From Enterococcus mundtii (GTDB lineage: Bacteria > Bacillota > Bacilli > Lactobacillales > Enterococcaceae), in the NCBI RefSeq assembly GCF_002813755.1, contig NZ_CP018061.1, forward strand, positions 2,594,001-2,658,000: a DNA stretch of 64,000 bases, written 5' to 3'. Every line of letters begins with the position of its first letter. Within the stretch, counting starts at the first letter, position 1. Below the pieces are notes generated by a model that was given only the letters and a program-made list of their open reading frames with translations, did no database searches and had not been told where the DNA came from. A program made the position numbers and the translations under genes. This document shows, in pieces, positions 35,049 to 43,064 of this stretch.

Positions 35049-35730
35049 CTTTTGCCTCCTCATGTTTATTCTCTTGATTGATCAATGAGCGATAATAGGC
35101 ATCTTCAGATTTGCCTCTGCCATGTGAGAATAACCGTTGTGCTTCTTGGATCTCTTCACGGATATTCGACATTTCTTCGTCGAGTTGATACGCGGCTTCT
35201 GCTGCACGTTGTAATCGTTCACTCATTTCTTCCGGAAATACACCTTGGTATTTATAATTCAACGAATGTTCGATCGTTGCCCAAAAGTTCATCGCTAACG
35301 TTCGAATTTGAATTTCTGCTAAGATCTTCTTTTCACCACTGATCAATTGGACTGGATATTCGATCACTAAATGATACGAGCGATACCCACTCGCTTTTTT
35401 ATTGGTGATATAATCCCGTTCCTGTAATACTTTCATATCTTTTCGGTTACGGATGATCTCAACCACCTGATGGATATCTTCTACAAATTGACACATGATT
35501 CTTAACCCAGCAATATCTGACATTTCTTCCTCTAAACGCGCCATTGGGATATGACGCAATTGAGACTTGGTAACGATGCTTTCTACCGGTTTGACCCGCC
35601 CCGTCACAAACTCGATTGGGACATGGCGATTTTGTTCTCTAAATTGTTTACGTATTCCTCTTAGTTTTACTTTTAATTCTGATACTGTTTGTTCGTAAGG
35701 TGCTAAAAACTCTTCCCAGTCTCGTTCCAT
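35026..35730 (-). CDS. relQ: small alarmone synthetase RelQ
   Basis: A 234-residue single-domain (p)ppGpp synthetase of the RelQ/YjbM type, lacking the hydrolase and regulatory domains of RelA. The RelA/SpoT core spans about 30-180, with IAGLRIMCQFVEDIHQVVEI, KKASGYRSYHLVIEYP and IQIRTLAMNFWATIEHSLNY. It heads the relQ-nadK-rluD-like-mgtE operon and diverges from the CYTH gene. Confidence 0.95.
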   Translation of the reverse strand: MERDWEEFLAPYEQTVSELKVKLRGIRKQFREQNRHVPIEFVTGRVKPVESIVTKSQLRHIPMARLEEEMSDIAGLRIMCQFVEDIHQVVEIIRNRKDMKVLQERDYITNKKASGYRSYHLVIEYPVQLISGEKKILAEIQIRTLAMNFWATIEHSLNYKYQGVFPEEMSERLQRAAEAAYQLDEEMSNIREEIQEAQRLFSHGRGKSEDAYYRSLINQENKHEEAKDEGSDRS

Positions 35731-35860
35731 AATCTATACCTCTACTTTGTTAACATTCATAGATATTCTAACATATAAACATAGTTTTTTTGCACCTTCT
35801 GTCTTTGAAGTTGACCAAAAACAAAAAATTAGGCAAAATAAAAGAAAAGGGGCGAAGCCA

Positions 35861-36436
35861 ATGACTGAAATGTTAGAGATCGAATTTAAAACATTGCTAA
35901 CTAAGGAAGATTACACGCGTTTGCTTTCGCACTATCAACTTACAACGGAATCCTTCCATATCCAAACCAATATTTATTATGATACGCCTGATTTCCAATT
36001 AAAACAGCGTGGTTGTGGGTTACGTATCCGCTTATTAGATACCTATGCGGAGTACACATTAAAAACACCAACTACAGAAGGAAAATTGGAAACAACAGAC
36101 ACCTATACGCTCCAAGAAGCCACTAAAATGATCGAGGAACAGACACTGCCACGAACGGGCGCTGTTTTAAAAAAACTTCATGAGCTATCGATCGATTCCA
36201 ATCAATTGTTCAAAATCGGAGAACTGACGACTAAGCGTGTTGAATTTCCTATTGATGAAGGCTTGTTAGCCATTGACGAAAGTTGGGGGGAACAACTTCA
36301 CGACTATGAATTAGAATTAGAAGTCACTGATGCTGCCAGTGGAAAAGTAGCATTTGAGCACTTCCTTCAACGTCAAGGAATTCCTTATCATCCTTCAAAA
36401 AATAAAATCCAACGAATGTTTGAGGCCAAAAATTAG
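35861..36436 (+). CDS. CYTH domain protein (YjbK-like)
   Basis: A 191-residue CYTH-fold protein, a family of triphosphate-binding enzymes (inorganic triphosphatase or thiamine-triphosphatase-like). The signature is LEIEFKTLLT at the start, with IYYDTPDFQLKQRGCGLRIR and LKTPTTEGKLETTDTY supplying tunnel charges. The ATG at 35861 has AAGGGGCG upstream; the earlier in-frame ATG at 35747 has no support. Divergent from relQ and followed by spxH, as in Bacillus. Confidence 0.88.
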   Translation: MTEMLEIEFKTLLTKEDYTRLLSHYQLTTESFHIQTNIYYDTPDFQLKQRGCGLRIRLLDTYAEYTLKTPTTEGKLETTDTYTLQEATKMIEEQTLPRTGAVLKKLHELSIDSNQLFKIGELTTKRVEFPIDEGLLAIDESWGEQLHDYELELEVTDAASGKVAFEHFLQRQGIPYHPSKNKIQRMFEAKN

Positions 36437-36550
36437 AACTCTATCATTTTCATAAGGCTCATGAGTTCATTTTTTCGGGATTTTCTGGTAAGTTATACGT
36501 TGTGAATATTATTCATGATTTGCATAGAATCTAATTTGGGGGAGATTCGT

Positions 36551-37219
36551 ATGATCGAAATCTATTTTTTTGTTAATCCATTGGGGAAAAACTGCTTTCA
36601 TTTAGAGCAACAGCTCGTTCAATTTATTGATGAGGAATATGGAAAGAAGCCGAAAGACAAAGTACAATTTCGTTTTCTTCCACTAGTTAACTTGCAGACA
36701 ATCGGGGATGTCATGCAGACTAACGGGATTTCTCAAACTAATCTTGAAGAGCGCAACAAACTATTTTCCATTACTTATTCAGCCGCATTAGATTGCAAAG
36801 CTGCGCATTTTCAAGGAAAGAAAAAAGGAAGACAATTTCTTAGCCGATTACAAGAAGCAGTCAGTTGTAAAAAAATTCCATATTCTCAACAGCTTTCTGA
36901 ATCGATTTTTTCAGAAATTGGAGATCTAAACATGTTCAAAGAAGATCGCCAATCTGAATTTGTCAAAGAAGCATTTTTCTCAGACCAAAAAATGGCCCGT
37001 GAAATGGGAATAAAGAAACATCCATCTGCTGTTGTTTATAATTATAATCGTGAACAAAATTTTGGAGTATTAGTTGAAGGCATGAACAGTGTTCGCCAAA
37101 TCATGGCGATCTGTCAAGGAAAAGAAGACAGCTATCAGCTGTTTGAAAGCCATCCATTGCAAGCAACGAATCCACAACTTCATTCCGGAAATAGCCATTT
37201 ATCTTTGCTTTCAAATTAA
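36551..37219 (+). CDS. spxH: SpxH (YjbH)-like ClpXP adaptor, thioredoxin fold
   Basis: A 222-residue DsbA/thioredoxin-fold protein of the YjbH/SpxH family, which delivers Spx to ClpXP. It starts MIEIYFFVNPLGKNCFHLEQ. In Bacillus-type YjbH an active-site-like Cys pair sits at this position; here only the second Cys remains (GKNC). The ATG is 6 bases after GGGGGAG. Its target gene spx lies in this window, 17 kb away. Context (CYTH, relQ, nadK) matches the family neighbourhood. Confidence 0.85.
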   Translation: MIEIYFFVNPLGKNCFHLEQQLVQFIDEEYGKKPKDKVQFRFLPLVNLQTIGDVMQTNGISQTNLEERNKLFSITYSAALDCKAAHFQGKKKGRQFLSRLQEAVSCKKIPYSQQLSESIFSEIGDLNMFKEDRQSEFVKEAFFSDQKMAREMGIKKHPSAVVYNYNREQNFGVLVEGMNSVRQIMAICQGKEDSYQLFESHPLQATNPQLHSGNSHLSLLSN

Positions 37220-37246
37220 ATAATAGATGTGTGTATCACACAAAAT

Positions 37247-37287
37247 AAAAAGACACAAAACAAGGTAAACTGTTTTATGTCTTTTTT
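37247..37287. terminator. bidirectional terminator
   Basis: AAAAAGACACAAAACA pairs with TGTTTTATGTCTTTTTT between convergent spxH and the first ricin-like gene. Confidence 0.85.
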
Positions 37288-37320
37288 ACTATTTTTTCAA
37301 ATCAAATATATTGTATATGG

Positions 37321-37920
37321 TTAAACATTTCCTACAATATGAATACGGAACCTTTGACTTGACGTACCACGACCCTCTCCTTCGGTAGCAACTAATTTCT
37401 GACCTTGTGAAGGAGTGCCATTTTCAATATCCAGTACTTTACCTGTTTCAGTATTTTGTAATACAAAAAGTCCATCACCTAAAAGATCATCTACACCTAC
37501 TTTATACAATCGCCAATTTGAATTTAGACCTGTCGTTGCAATTCTTGGATTTCCTTTGCTATCAAAAGATTTTTCAGATACAGATAAGGATGCTGATTTG
37601 ATAAATCCGTTGAACTGATGAGCATCAGTTGAGAGAGTGTACGTCTCAGTAGCAAAATTATAAAACATATTCCATTTTTGATTCCATGAGGTAGCATTAC
37701 TGTACATAATCACTTGGTCTAAATTACTTTGATCCCAATCCAATACCCTCCCTCTATTCATTTCACTTTGAATCGTTACAACTTTGTTGTTAAAGTAGTT
37801 AGCAACATTAGATCCTGGTATATTTTCTTCTATGCCTGCCGAGACAGTCTGACTTCCTCCGATTACTCCTAATGTCGTTACTACAAATGCTCCTACCATT
37901 AATTTTGTGAACACTTTCAT
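37321..37920 (-). CDS. secreted beta-trefoil (ricin-type lectin-like) protein, copy 1
   Basis: A 199-residue exported protein: signal peptide of about 28 residues ending TVSA, then a single compact domain. Motifs typical of ricin-type beta-trefoil repeats recur: GRVLDWDQSN, WNQKWNMFY, KVLDIENGTPSQGQKL and SSQRFRI. It resembles small lectin-like components such as clostridial haemagglutinin subunits in general layout; specific homology is not claimed. AAAGGGG precedes the ATG. It follows a close paralogue by 75 bases in the same direction, so the two arose by tandem duplication. Carbohydrate binding outside the cell is the likely role. Confidence 0.75.
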   Translation of the reverse strand: MKVFTKLMVGAFVVTTLGVIGGSQTVSAGIEENIPGSNVANYFNNKVVTIQSEMNRGRVLDWDQSNLDQVIMYSNATSWNQKWNMFYNFATETYTLSTDAHQFNGFIKSASLSVSEKSFDSKGNPRIATTGLNSNWRLYKVGVDDLLGDGLFVLQNTETGKVLDIENGTPSQGQKLVATEGEGRGTSSQRFRIHIVGNV

Positions 37921-37995
37921 TTTTTATTCCCCTTTTTGTTTTTTGTCTTTTTTTTTGTTTTTCTTCAATTTAAATGAAATAAAGCTAGCTAAGGA

Positions 37996-38589
37996 TCAAA
38001 GGTTGCCCACTACTCTAAGAACAAATCGTTGACTAGCAGTTCCAGTACCTTGTCCTTCACGTGCGACTAGGCCTTTCGTGTCGTACGGGCTGCCATTTTC
38101 CAGATCTAATACTTTACCCGATTCAACATTTTTTAAAACATAAACACCCGCACCCACAGCATCACCTACTCTGTAGAGTTTCCAATTTACTTTTAATCCA
38201 GTCGTAGCAATCTTTGGATTTCCTTGACTATCAAAAACTTTGTCAGATACAGCCAATTCTGCTGATCTGATATGGCCATTGATCTGGTGAGGATCAGTTG
38301 AGATAGTATATGTATCTGCACTAGCATCATAAAACATATTCCATTTTTGATTCCATGAGCCAGTATTATTGTACATGATCACTTGGTCAAGATTGGATTG
38401 ATCCCAATCTAACGTCCTTCCCAAATCCATTGCACTTTCAATTCTCACCACTTTATTTTTAAAGGCGTCCGCAACATTAGAACCTGGTATGTTTTGATCC
38501 AAATCTGCCGAGACTGTTTGACTTCCTCCGACTACTCCTAACGTTGTTGCTACAAATGCTCCTACCAATAATTTTGTGAACACTTTCAT
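37996..38589 (-). CDS. secreted beta-trefoil (ricin-type lectin-like) protein, copy 2
   Basis: A 197-residue paralogue of the neighbouring protein, with the same signal peptide (MKVFTKLLVGAFVATTLG) and the same repeat motifs: GRTLDWDQSN, WNQKWNMFYD and KVLDLENGSPYD, ending ASQRFVLRVVGNL. Residue differences are scattered over the whole length, so the duplication is not recent. The ATG is 8 bases after GGGG; an upstream in-frame ATG at 38652 adds a non-signal extension. No toxin enzyme domain is attached to either copy. Confidence 0.75.
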   Translation of the reverse strand: MKVFTKLLVGAFVATTLGVVGGSQTVSADLDQNIPGSNVADAFKNKVVRIESAMDLGRTLDWDQSNLDQVIMYNNTGSWNQKWNMFYDASADTYTISTDPHQINGHIRSAELAVSDKVFDSQGNPKIATTGLKVNWKLYRVGDAVGAGVYVLKNVESGKVLDLENGSPYDTKGLVAREGQGTGTASQRFVLRVVGNL

Positions 38590-38949
38590 TTTTTGTTCCC
38601 CTTTTTGTTTTTTTATTTGATACAAATCGATTTGTTGAACACAGTATGCCATGTTTTTATTTAGTAAATTTATTTTGAGTGGTAATACAACACTATTTAT
38701 TTTTTATTTAATAAGTGCGTTAATTATAATAAAAAGCGCTTGTTTTATAGGCTTTATTGCTCTTTCATGCACAATAAAAAGTAAATTTACTATGATTTTT
38801 TTCATGTTTTTTTATTTTTATTATTAAACATAAAAATATATTGTTTGCCAACTGTATAAAAAAGAGAATCGTCGGCTACTTGAAACACCTACAATTCTCT
38901 AATTACTTCTATTAAGTTATAAATAATACACACTGCCGGACTAACTTCC
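38590..38949. other. AT-rich promoter region of the ricin-like genes
   Basis: No gene. The DNA is extremely AT-rich, and the GAATTGTAGG/CTACAATTC-like inverted repeat near 38868-38900 may end the small membrane protein transcript. Confidence 0.4.
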
Positions 38950-39216
38950 TTAAACAGCAGAATGATCCTTCTTTCTTTTTTTATTGACAACAACTAACAA
39001 AACCAAGCAGATAAGAAGACTAATGACTCTTAGTGCGGGAGTAAATAATAGAAAGATCATCAAATTGGCAAACCCTTGAACAATGGTAGAATCCGATTGA
39101 TACATTTGATCCAAAGGCTCTGCAAACACGCTCACATGGCGATAGACATATGCAGTAAATAAATACATAGCCACACCTACTCCTACTATAAGGATATTTT
39201 TTATTGATTTCGACAA
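38950..39216 (-). CDS. small membrane protein (88 aa)
   Basis: An unrecognised protein with two membrane helices (IKNILIVGVGVAMYLFTAYV and ALRVISLLICLVLLVVV) and a basic tail (NKKRKKDH). I start at TTG 39216, 8 bases after GGAGG; the ATG at 39231 would place the ribosome binding site inside the coding region. No link to neighbours can be shown. Confidence 0.6.
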   Translation of the reverse strand: MSKSIKNILIVGVGVAMYLFTAYVYRHVSVFAEPLDQMYQSDSTIVQGFANLMIFLLFTPALRVISLLICLVLLVVVNKKRKKDHSAV

Positions 39217-39570
39217 TTTCTGTTCCTCCATCTAATATTTATTGATCGGGTTTCTCTTTTTGTTTCCATAATCGGTCAATAAAATTTTTTTATGCTCTAG
39301 CCAGAAAGCATTTTACCTCTAAATAACAAATCCTAAAGAATATATGTACATGTTTCGTTCTAATTAGAAAAGCTGTAGATGTTCATAGATCATCTCCTTA
39401 TTCGTTAATCAACACGCTTCATTTCCTCACATTTATAACATAAGACAACATATTTATCCTATCCAAATCCATTGTACTACTAATAGATCATCAACTCAAA
39501 AAAGGAGTAAAAAAGGGTTACCCTTCATTACTCCTTTTCGCTATCAAATAATTGTATTCAACACGCTGAC
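39217..39570. other. mostly gene-free stretch
   Basis: It holds the promoter region of the small membrane protein and the terminator of the transketolase operon. No further gene is seen. Confidence 0.4.
39498..39537 (-). terminator. terminator of the PTS-transketolase operon
   Basis: GGAGTAA...GGGT pairs with ACCC...TTACTCC, followed by a T-run on the minus strand. Confidence 0.85.
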
Positions 39571-40518
39571 TTATTCCATTATTTGCTTTTTAATACTCTC
39601 AACATCCAACCCAAATTCTTGTTGCAAGAAATCTGGTGTGCCAACTTGACCAAAACGTTCATTGACACCGATTCGTTTCAGCGGAACGCCAATCCCTTCT
39701 TCTGCAAGAACTTCAGCGACTGAACTACCTAAACCGCCAGTAATCGAGTGATTCTCAATGGTTACGATTTTTTTCTTACCAATTACTTCACTGAGGATCA
39801 ACTCTCGATCAATCGGTTTGATGGTAAACATATCGATCACTTCACAGCTGATTCCTTCTTCCATCAATTGTTCAGCGACTTGTAATGTTTCAGAAACGAG
39901 TTGCCCTGCTGCAATCAGCAGATAATCCGTTCCTTTACGCAAAACATTTCCTTTGCCTAATACAAATGTTGAACCTTTCTCATAAACAGGCGTGACGCCT
40001 TTACGATTTCCTCGTACATAATGGATTCCTGACAGTTGATGAAATTCTTTGATGATCCATGCCATTTGTACGTCATCTGCCGCATCACATACTACGGAAT
40101 GAGGGATGGCTTTCATTAAGGCTACATCCTCCCAAGTCGTATGAGTTCCCCCGTTATGCCCTGCGGCAAATCCCGGATCTGAACCATAAATATTGATGGT
40201 ATTCCCGCCGTAGCCTCCTGAAATAAACAGTTGATCAAATACCCGGCGTGTCGCAAATGGACCAAAAGTATGGATAAATGGCGTGTACCCCGTCAAACTT
40301 AATCCTGCTGCGACGCCCACCATATTTGCTTCGGCAATCCCCATATTGATAAAGCGGTCAGGGCGTTCCTTTCCAATCGCTGTCCAACCACTTGCAGAAC
40401 CTAGATCAGCATCTAACGCAATGACTTTCTCGTCTTTTTCCATCAATTCATTGATGGTTTCCACGACACAAGTTCGTAATTCTTTTTCGATCGCTGTCGA
40501 TTTAGTTAAATGGAACAT
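39571..40518 (-). CDS. transketolase, C-terminal subunit
   Basis: The pyrimidine-binding and C-terminal domains of a split transketolase, 315 residues. It carries the family segments DLGSASGWTAIG, FINMGIAEANMVGVAAGLSL and SDPGFAAGHNGGTHTTWED. It pairs with the product of the gene 6 bases upstream to rebuild a thiamine-diphosphate enzyme that moves two-carbon units between sugar phosphates. Its position behind an ascorbate-type PTS suggests processing of the imported sugar acid or pentose. Confidence 0.92.
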   Translation of the reverse strand: MFHLTKSTAIEKELRTCVVETINELMEKDEKVIALDADLGSASGWTAIGKERPDRFINMGIAEANMVGVAAGLSLTGYTPFIHTFGPFATRRVFDQLFISGGYGGNTINIYGSDPGFAAGHNGGTHTTWEDVALMKAIPHSVVCDAADDVQMAWIIKEFHQLSGIHYVRGNRKGVTPVYEKGSTFVLGKGNVLRKGTDYLLIAAGQLVSETLQVAEQLMEEGISCEVIDMFTIKPIDRELILSEVIGKKKIVTIENHSITGGLGSSVAEVLAEEGIGVPLKRIGVNERFGQVGTPDFLQQEFGLDVESIKKQIME

Positions 40519-40524
40519 CCCTTA

Positions 40525-41379
40525 TCACATCCTCTCGATTTTTTCTTCTAATGTTCGGATTGCTTGATCTGCTGCTTGGTTGACTTGTTCCGTATTGAAT
40601 TTCACGGAATGATTGGCAGCTAAAGTTTCAAAATACGGAACCCCTTGCCCCTTCACGCTATCAAGTACAATACAAACTGCTTGATCAGTTACTTCTTTAC
40701 ATTTGTTGATTGCAGCATCAATGGCTTGTATATCGGAACCTTTTACTTTTAAGGTATAGAAACCGAATGCTTCCATTTTTTTCTGTAAATCGAACGGGTC
40801 AAGGATGTCCTTTGTGGCTCCATCTAATTGCTTTTTATTATCATCGATGATCACGATACAATGATTTAATTTAAAATGGGCGATATATTGGAATGCTTCC
40901 CAACACTGGCCCTCATTCAACTCTCCATCTCCCACGATCAAGTACACATAGTTGTCTTTGTTAGCGTGCTTAAAACCTGTAGCGATCCCCGCAGCCATTG
41001 AAGTCCCTTGACCTAAAGAACCCGTAGTTGCATCAACACCAGGTGTTTTTTGGCGATCCGGATGAGAAGGCAGTCTTGTTCCACCTTCATTGATCGTCAG
41101 TAACCATTCTTTGTCAAAATAACCAACATTTGCTAAAGCACTGTATAATCCAGCTCCTGCGTGTCCTTTAGATAAGACCAACCGATCACGTTCTTCCCAT
41201 TGTGGATTTTTAGGATCGATCTTCATCTGCTTACCGTATAAGACGGCTAACAACTCAACGATCGAAAATGAACCACCTAAATGCCCTTGCCCCATATGTT
41301 TGATACTGATCAATGTATCTAATCGTATTTTAGTTGCTAATAATTCCAGTTCTTTTAGTTGCTCTTCTTTGATGGTCAA
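40525..41379 (-). CDS. transketolase, N-terminal subunit
   Basis: The thiamine-pyrophosphate-binding half of a split transketolase, 284 residues. The TPP motif is VGDGELNEGQCWEAF to IDDNKKQLDG (about 151-185), with the upstream GHLGGSFS and LSKGHAGAGLYSAL segments. The start is TTG, 7 bases after GGGGGT. Only 12 bases separate it from the PTS IIC gene, so it belongs to the same operon. Confidence 0.93.
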   Translation of the reverse strand: MTIKEEQLKELELLATKIRLDTLISIKHMGQGHLGGSFSIVELLAVLYGKQMKIDPKNPQWEERDRLVLSKGHAGAGLYSALANVGYFDKEWLLTINEGGTRLPSHPDRQKTPGVDATTGSLGQGTSMAAGIATGFKHANKDNYVYLIVGDGELNEGQCWEAFQYIAHFKLNHCIVIIDDNKKQLDGATKDILDPFDLQKKMEAFGFYTLKVKGSDIQAIDAAINKCKEVTDQAVCIVLDSVKGQGVPYFETLAANHSVKFNTEQVNQAADQAIRTLEEKIERM

Positions 41380-41391
41380 AATGATACCCCC

Positions 41392-42756
41392 TTACTCTGC
41401 GACTGTATCTGATTTTTTACTTTTCTTTAAAAGTGTCAAACCGATCAAAACAGCAAGTACAGCGACCACACCAGAAATAACTGCAATTTGTCCGCCCATA
41501 TTTGCTAAGTTTCCTAAAAAGATCCCTGAAACACCATAATCTGTATCTGAGAAAGTCGAACCTTGGAACCCAAGATCGCCCATTACTGGCATCAACAAGA
41601 TCGGCATGAAGCTAATGATGATCCCGTGGACAAAGGAACCGATGACCGCGCCACGTACACCCCCAGTGGCATTTCCATAAACACCGGCTGTCGCGCCACA
41701 GAAGAAATGAGGAACTACGCCAGGAATGATCACTGTTGTCCCGGTAAAGACCATGATCACTAAACTAACTAATCCACCAACAAAACTTGTTAAAAAGCCA
41801 ATCAATACGGCATTTGGTGCATAAGGGAACACGATTGGACAATCCAACGCTGGAATCGAATTCGGTACTAATTTTTCAGAGATTCCTTTAAATGCAGGAA
41901 CGATTTCAGCTAAAATCAAACGTACACCGGCTAAGATCACAAAAACACCTGCGGCAAATGAACCCGCTTGTTGTAAAGCATAAATAATATAATTCGTGCC
42001 ATCGCTCAATGTGGTAGTAATATAGTCACTTCCGGCAAACAACGCAACGATCACATAGACGATTGCCATCGTAATCGTGATACTCACTGTTGAGTCACGT
42101 AAAAAAGCTAACCCTTTAGGAAAATTGATGTCTTCTGTTGATTTTTCTTTATTTCCAACATACTTACCGATCAAACCACTCAATGCGTAGCCAAAGTTCC
42201 CTGTATGACCTAAAGCTACAGAGTCATTTTTTGTGATTTGACGTGTAAACGGTTGTGCGATTGCTGGAAAAATCGTATTACAGATGCCTAGCGCTAACCC
42301 ACCGAATAAAACCAGACTAAACGTACTCATGCCTGTTACACTTAAAATGACTGCAATCATACATGCCATGTATAACGTTGCATGCCCTGTCAAATAAATG
42401 TATTTGTACCGAGTGATTCTCGCAATCAAAATATTGAATGCCATTCCCGCTAACATAATAAGTGCTGTATATGTTCCATAGGTAGTTAGAGCTAACGCTA
42501 CGATCGCTTCGTTATTAGGAACAACTCCTTGCATATTGAATGCGACTTGGAACATTTCTCCAAATGGCGCCAACGAACTTTCTATGACTCCTGCACCAGC
42601 TGTCACAACCAGAAATCCTACAAAAGTCTTGATTCCGCCTTTAACAGTCGTTGCCACATCTTTTTTCTGCAACATATTCCCCAATACAGCAATCAATGCC
42701 ACTAAGATTGCTGGTGTACTCGCAATATCGATCAATAGATCTAAAATACTATTCAT
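41392..42756 (-). CDS. PTS ascorbate-type EIIC (UlaA/SgaT family)
   Basis: A 454-residue membrane transporter of the L-ascorbate PTS family with about 11 helices. The UlaA-like features are GNMLQKKDVATTVKGGIKTF, GHTGNFGYALSGLIGKYVGN and LDCPIVFPYAPNAVLIGFL. It imports and allows phosphorylation of a sugar acid or pentitol; the actual substrate is unknown, since classical ascorbate genes (ulaD, ulaE, ulaF, ulaG) are absent. GGAGG precedes the ATG. Confidence 0.9.
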   Translation of the reverse strand: MNSILDLLIDIASTPAILVALIAVLGNMLQKKDVATTVKGGIKTFVGFLVVTAGAGVIESSLAPFGEMFQVAFNMQGVVPNNEAIVALALTTYGTYTALIMLAGMAFNILIARITRYKYIYLTGHATLYMACMIAVILSVTGMSTFSLVLFGGLALGICNTIFPAIAQPFTRQITKNDSVALGHTGNFGYALSGLIGKYVGNKEKSTEDINFPKGLAFLRDSTVSITITMAIVYVIVALFAGSDYITTTLSDGTNYIIYALQQAGSFAAGVFVILAGVRLILAEIVPAFKGISEKLVPNSIPALDCPIVFPYAPNAVLIGFLTSFVGGLVSLVIMVFTGTTVIIPGVVPHFFCGATAGVYGNATGGVRGAVIGSFVHGIIISFMPILLMPVMGDLGFQGSTFSDTDYGVSGIFLGNLANMGGQIAVISGVVAVLAVLIGLTLLKKSKKSDTVAE

Positions 42757-42782
42757 TTATTTTTCCTCCCCCAAAAAATTTT

Positions 42783-43064
42783 TTATAGTAATCCTTTTTG
42801 TCTACATGTCTCCGCTACTTTTTCTTTCAATTCATCTAGATCGATGATACTCTCCAATACGACGATTTCACCTAAATGTTGTGCGCTATCTGCTAAATCT
42901 CTACCAATAAAAAAGACATCTGCTAATTCTGGTGCTGCACTTCCTAGATCGTAATGAGCAACTTCCACTCCACTTACCCCTAGATCACTTAATACTGAAT
43001 TGATATTCATCTCCACCATAAAACTTGATCCTAATCCTGAACCACATACTGCTGCAAATTTCAT
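42783..43064 (-). CDS. PTS ascorbate-type EIIB (UlaB/SgaB family)
   Basis: A 93-residue cytoplasmic EIIB. The phosphorylated Cys is in the N-terminal loop AAVCGSGLGSSFMVEMN. Its start overlaps the end of the regulator gene by four bases, and the EIIC gene follows after 26 bases. Confidence 0.92.
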   Translation of the reverse strand: MKFAAVCGSGLGSSFMVEMNINSVLSDLGVSGVEVAHYDLGSAAPELADVFFIGRDLADSAQHLGEIVVLESIIDLDELKEKVAETCRQKGLL

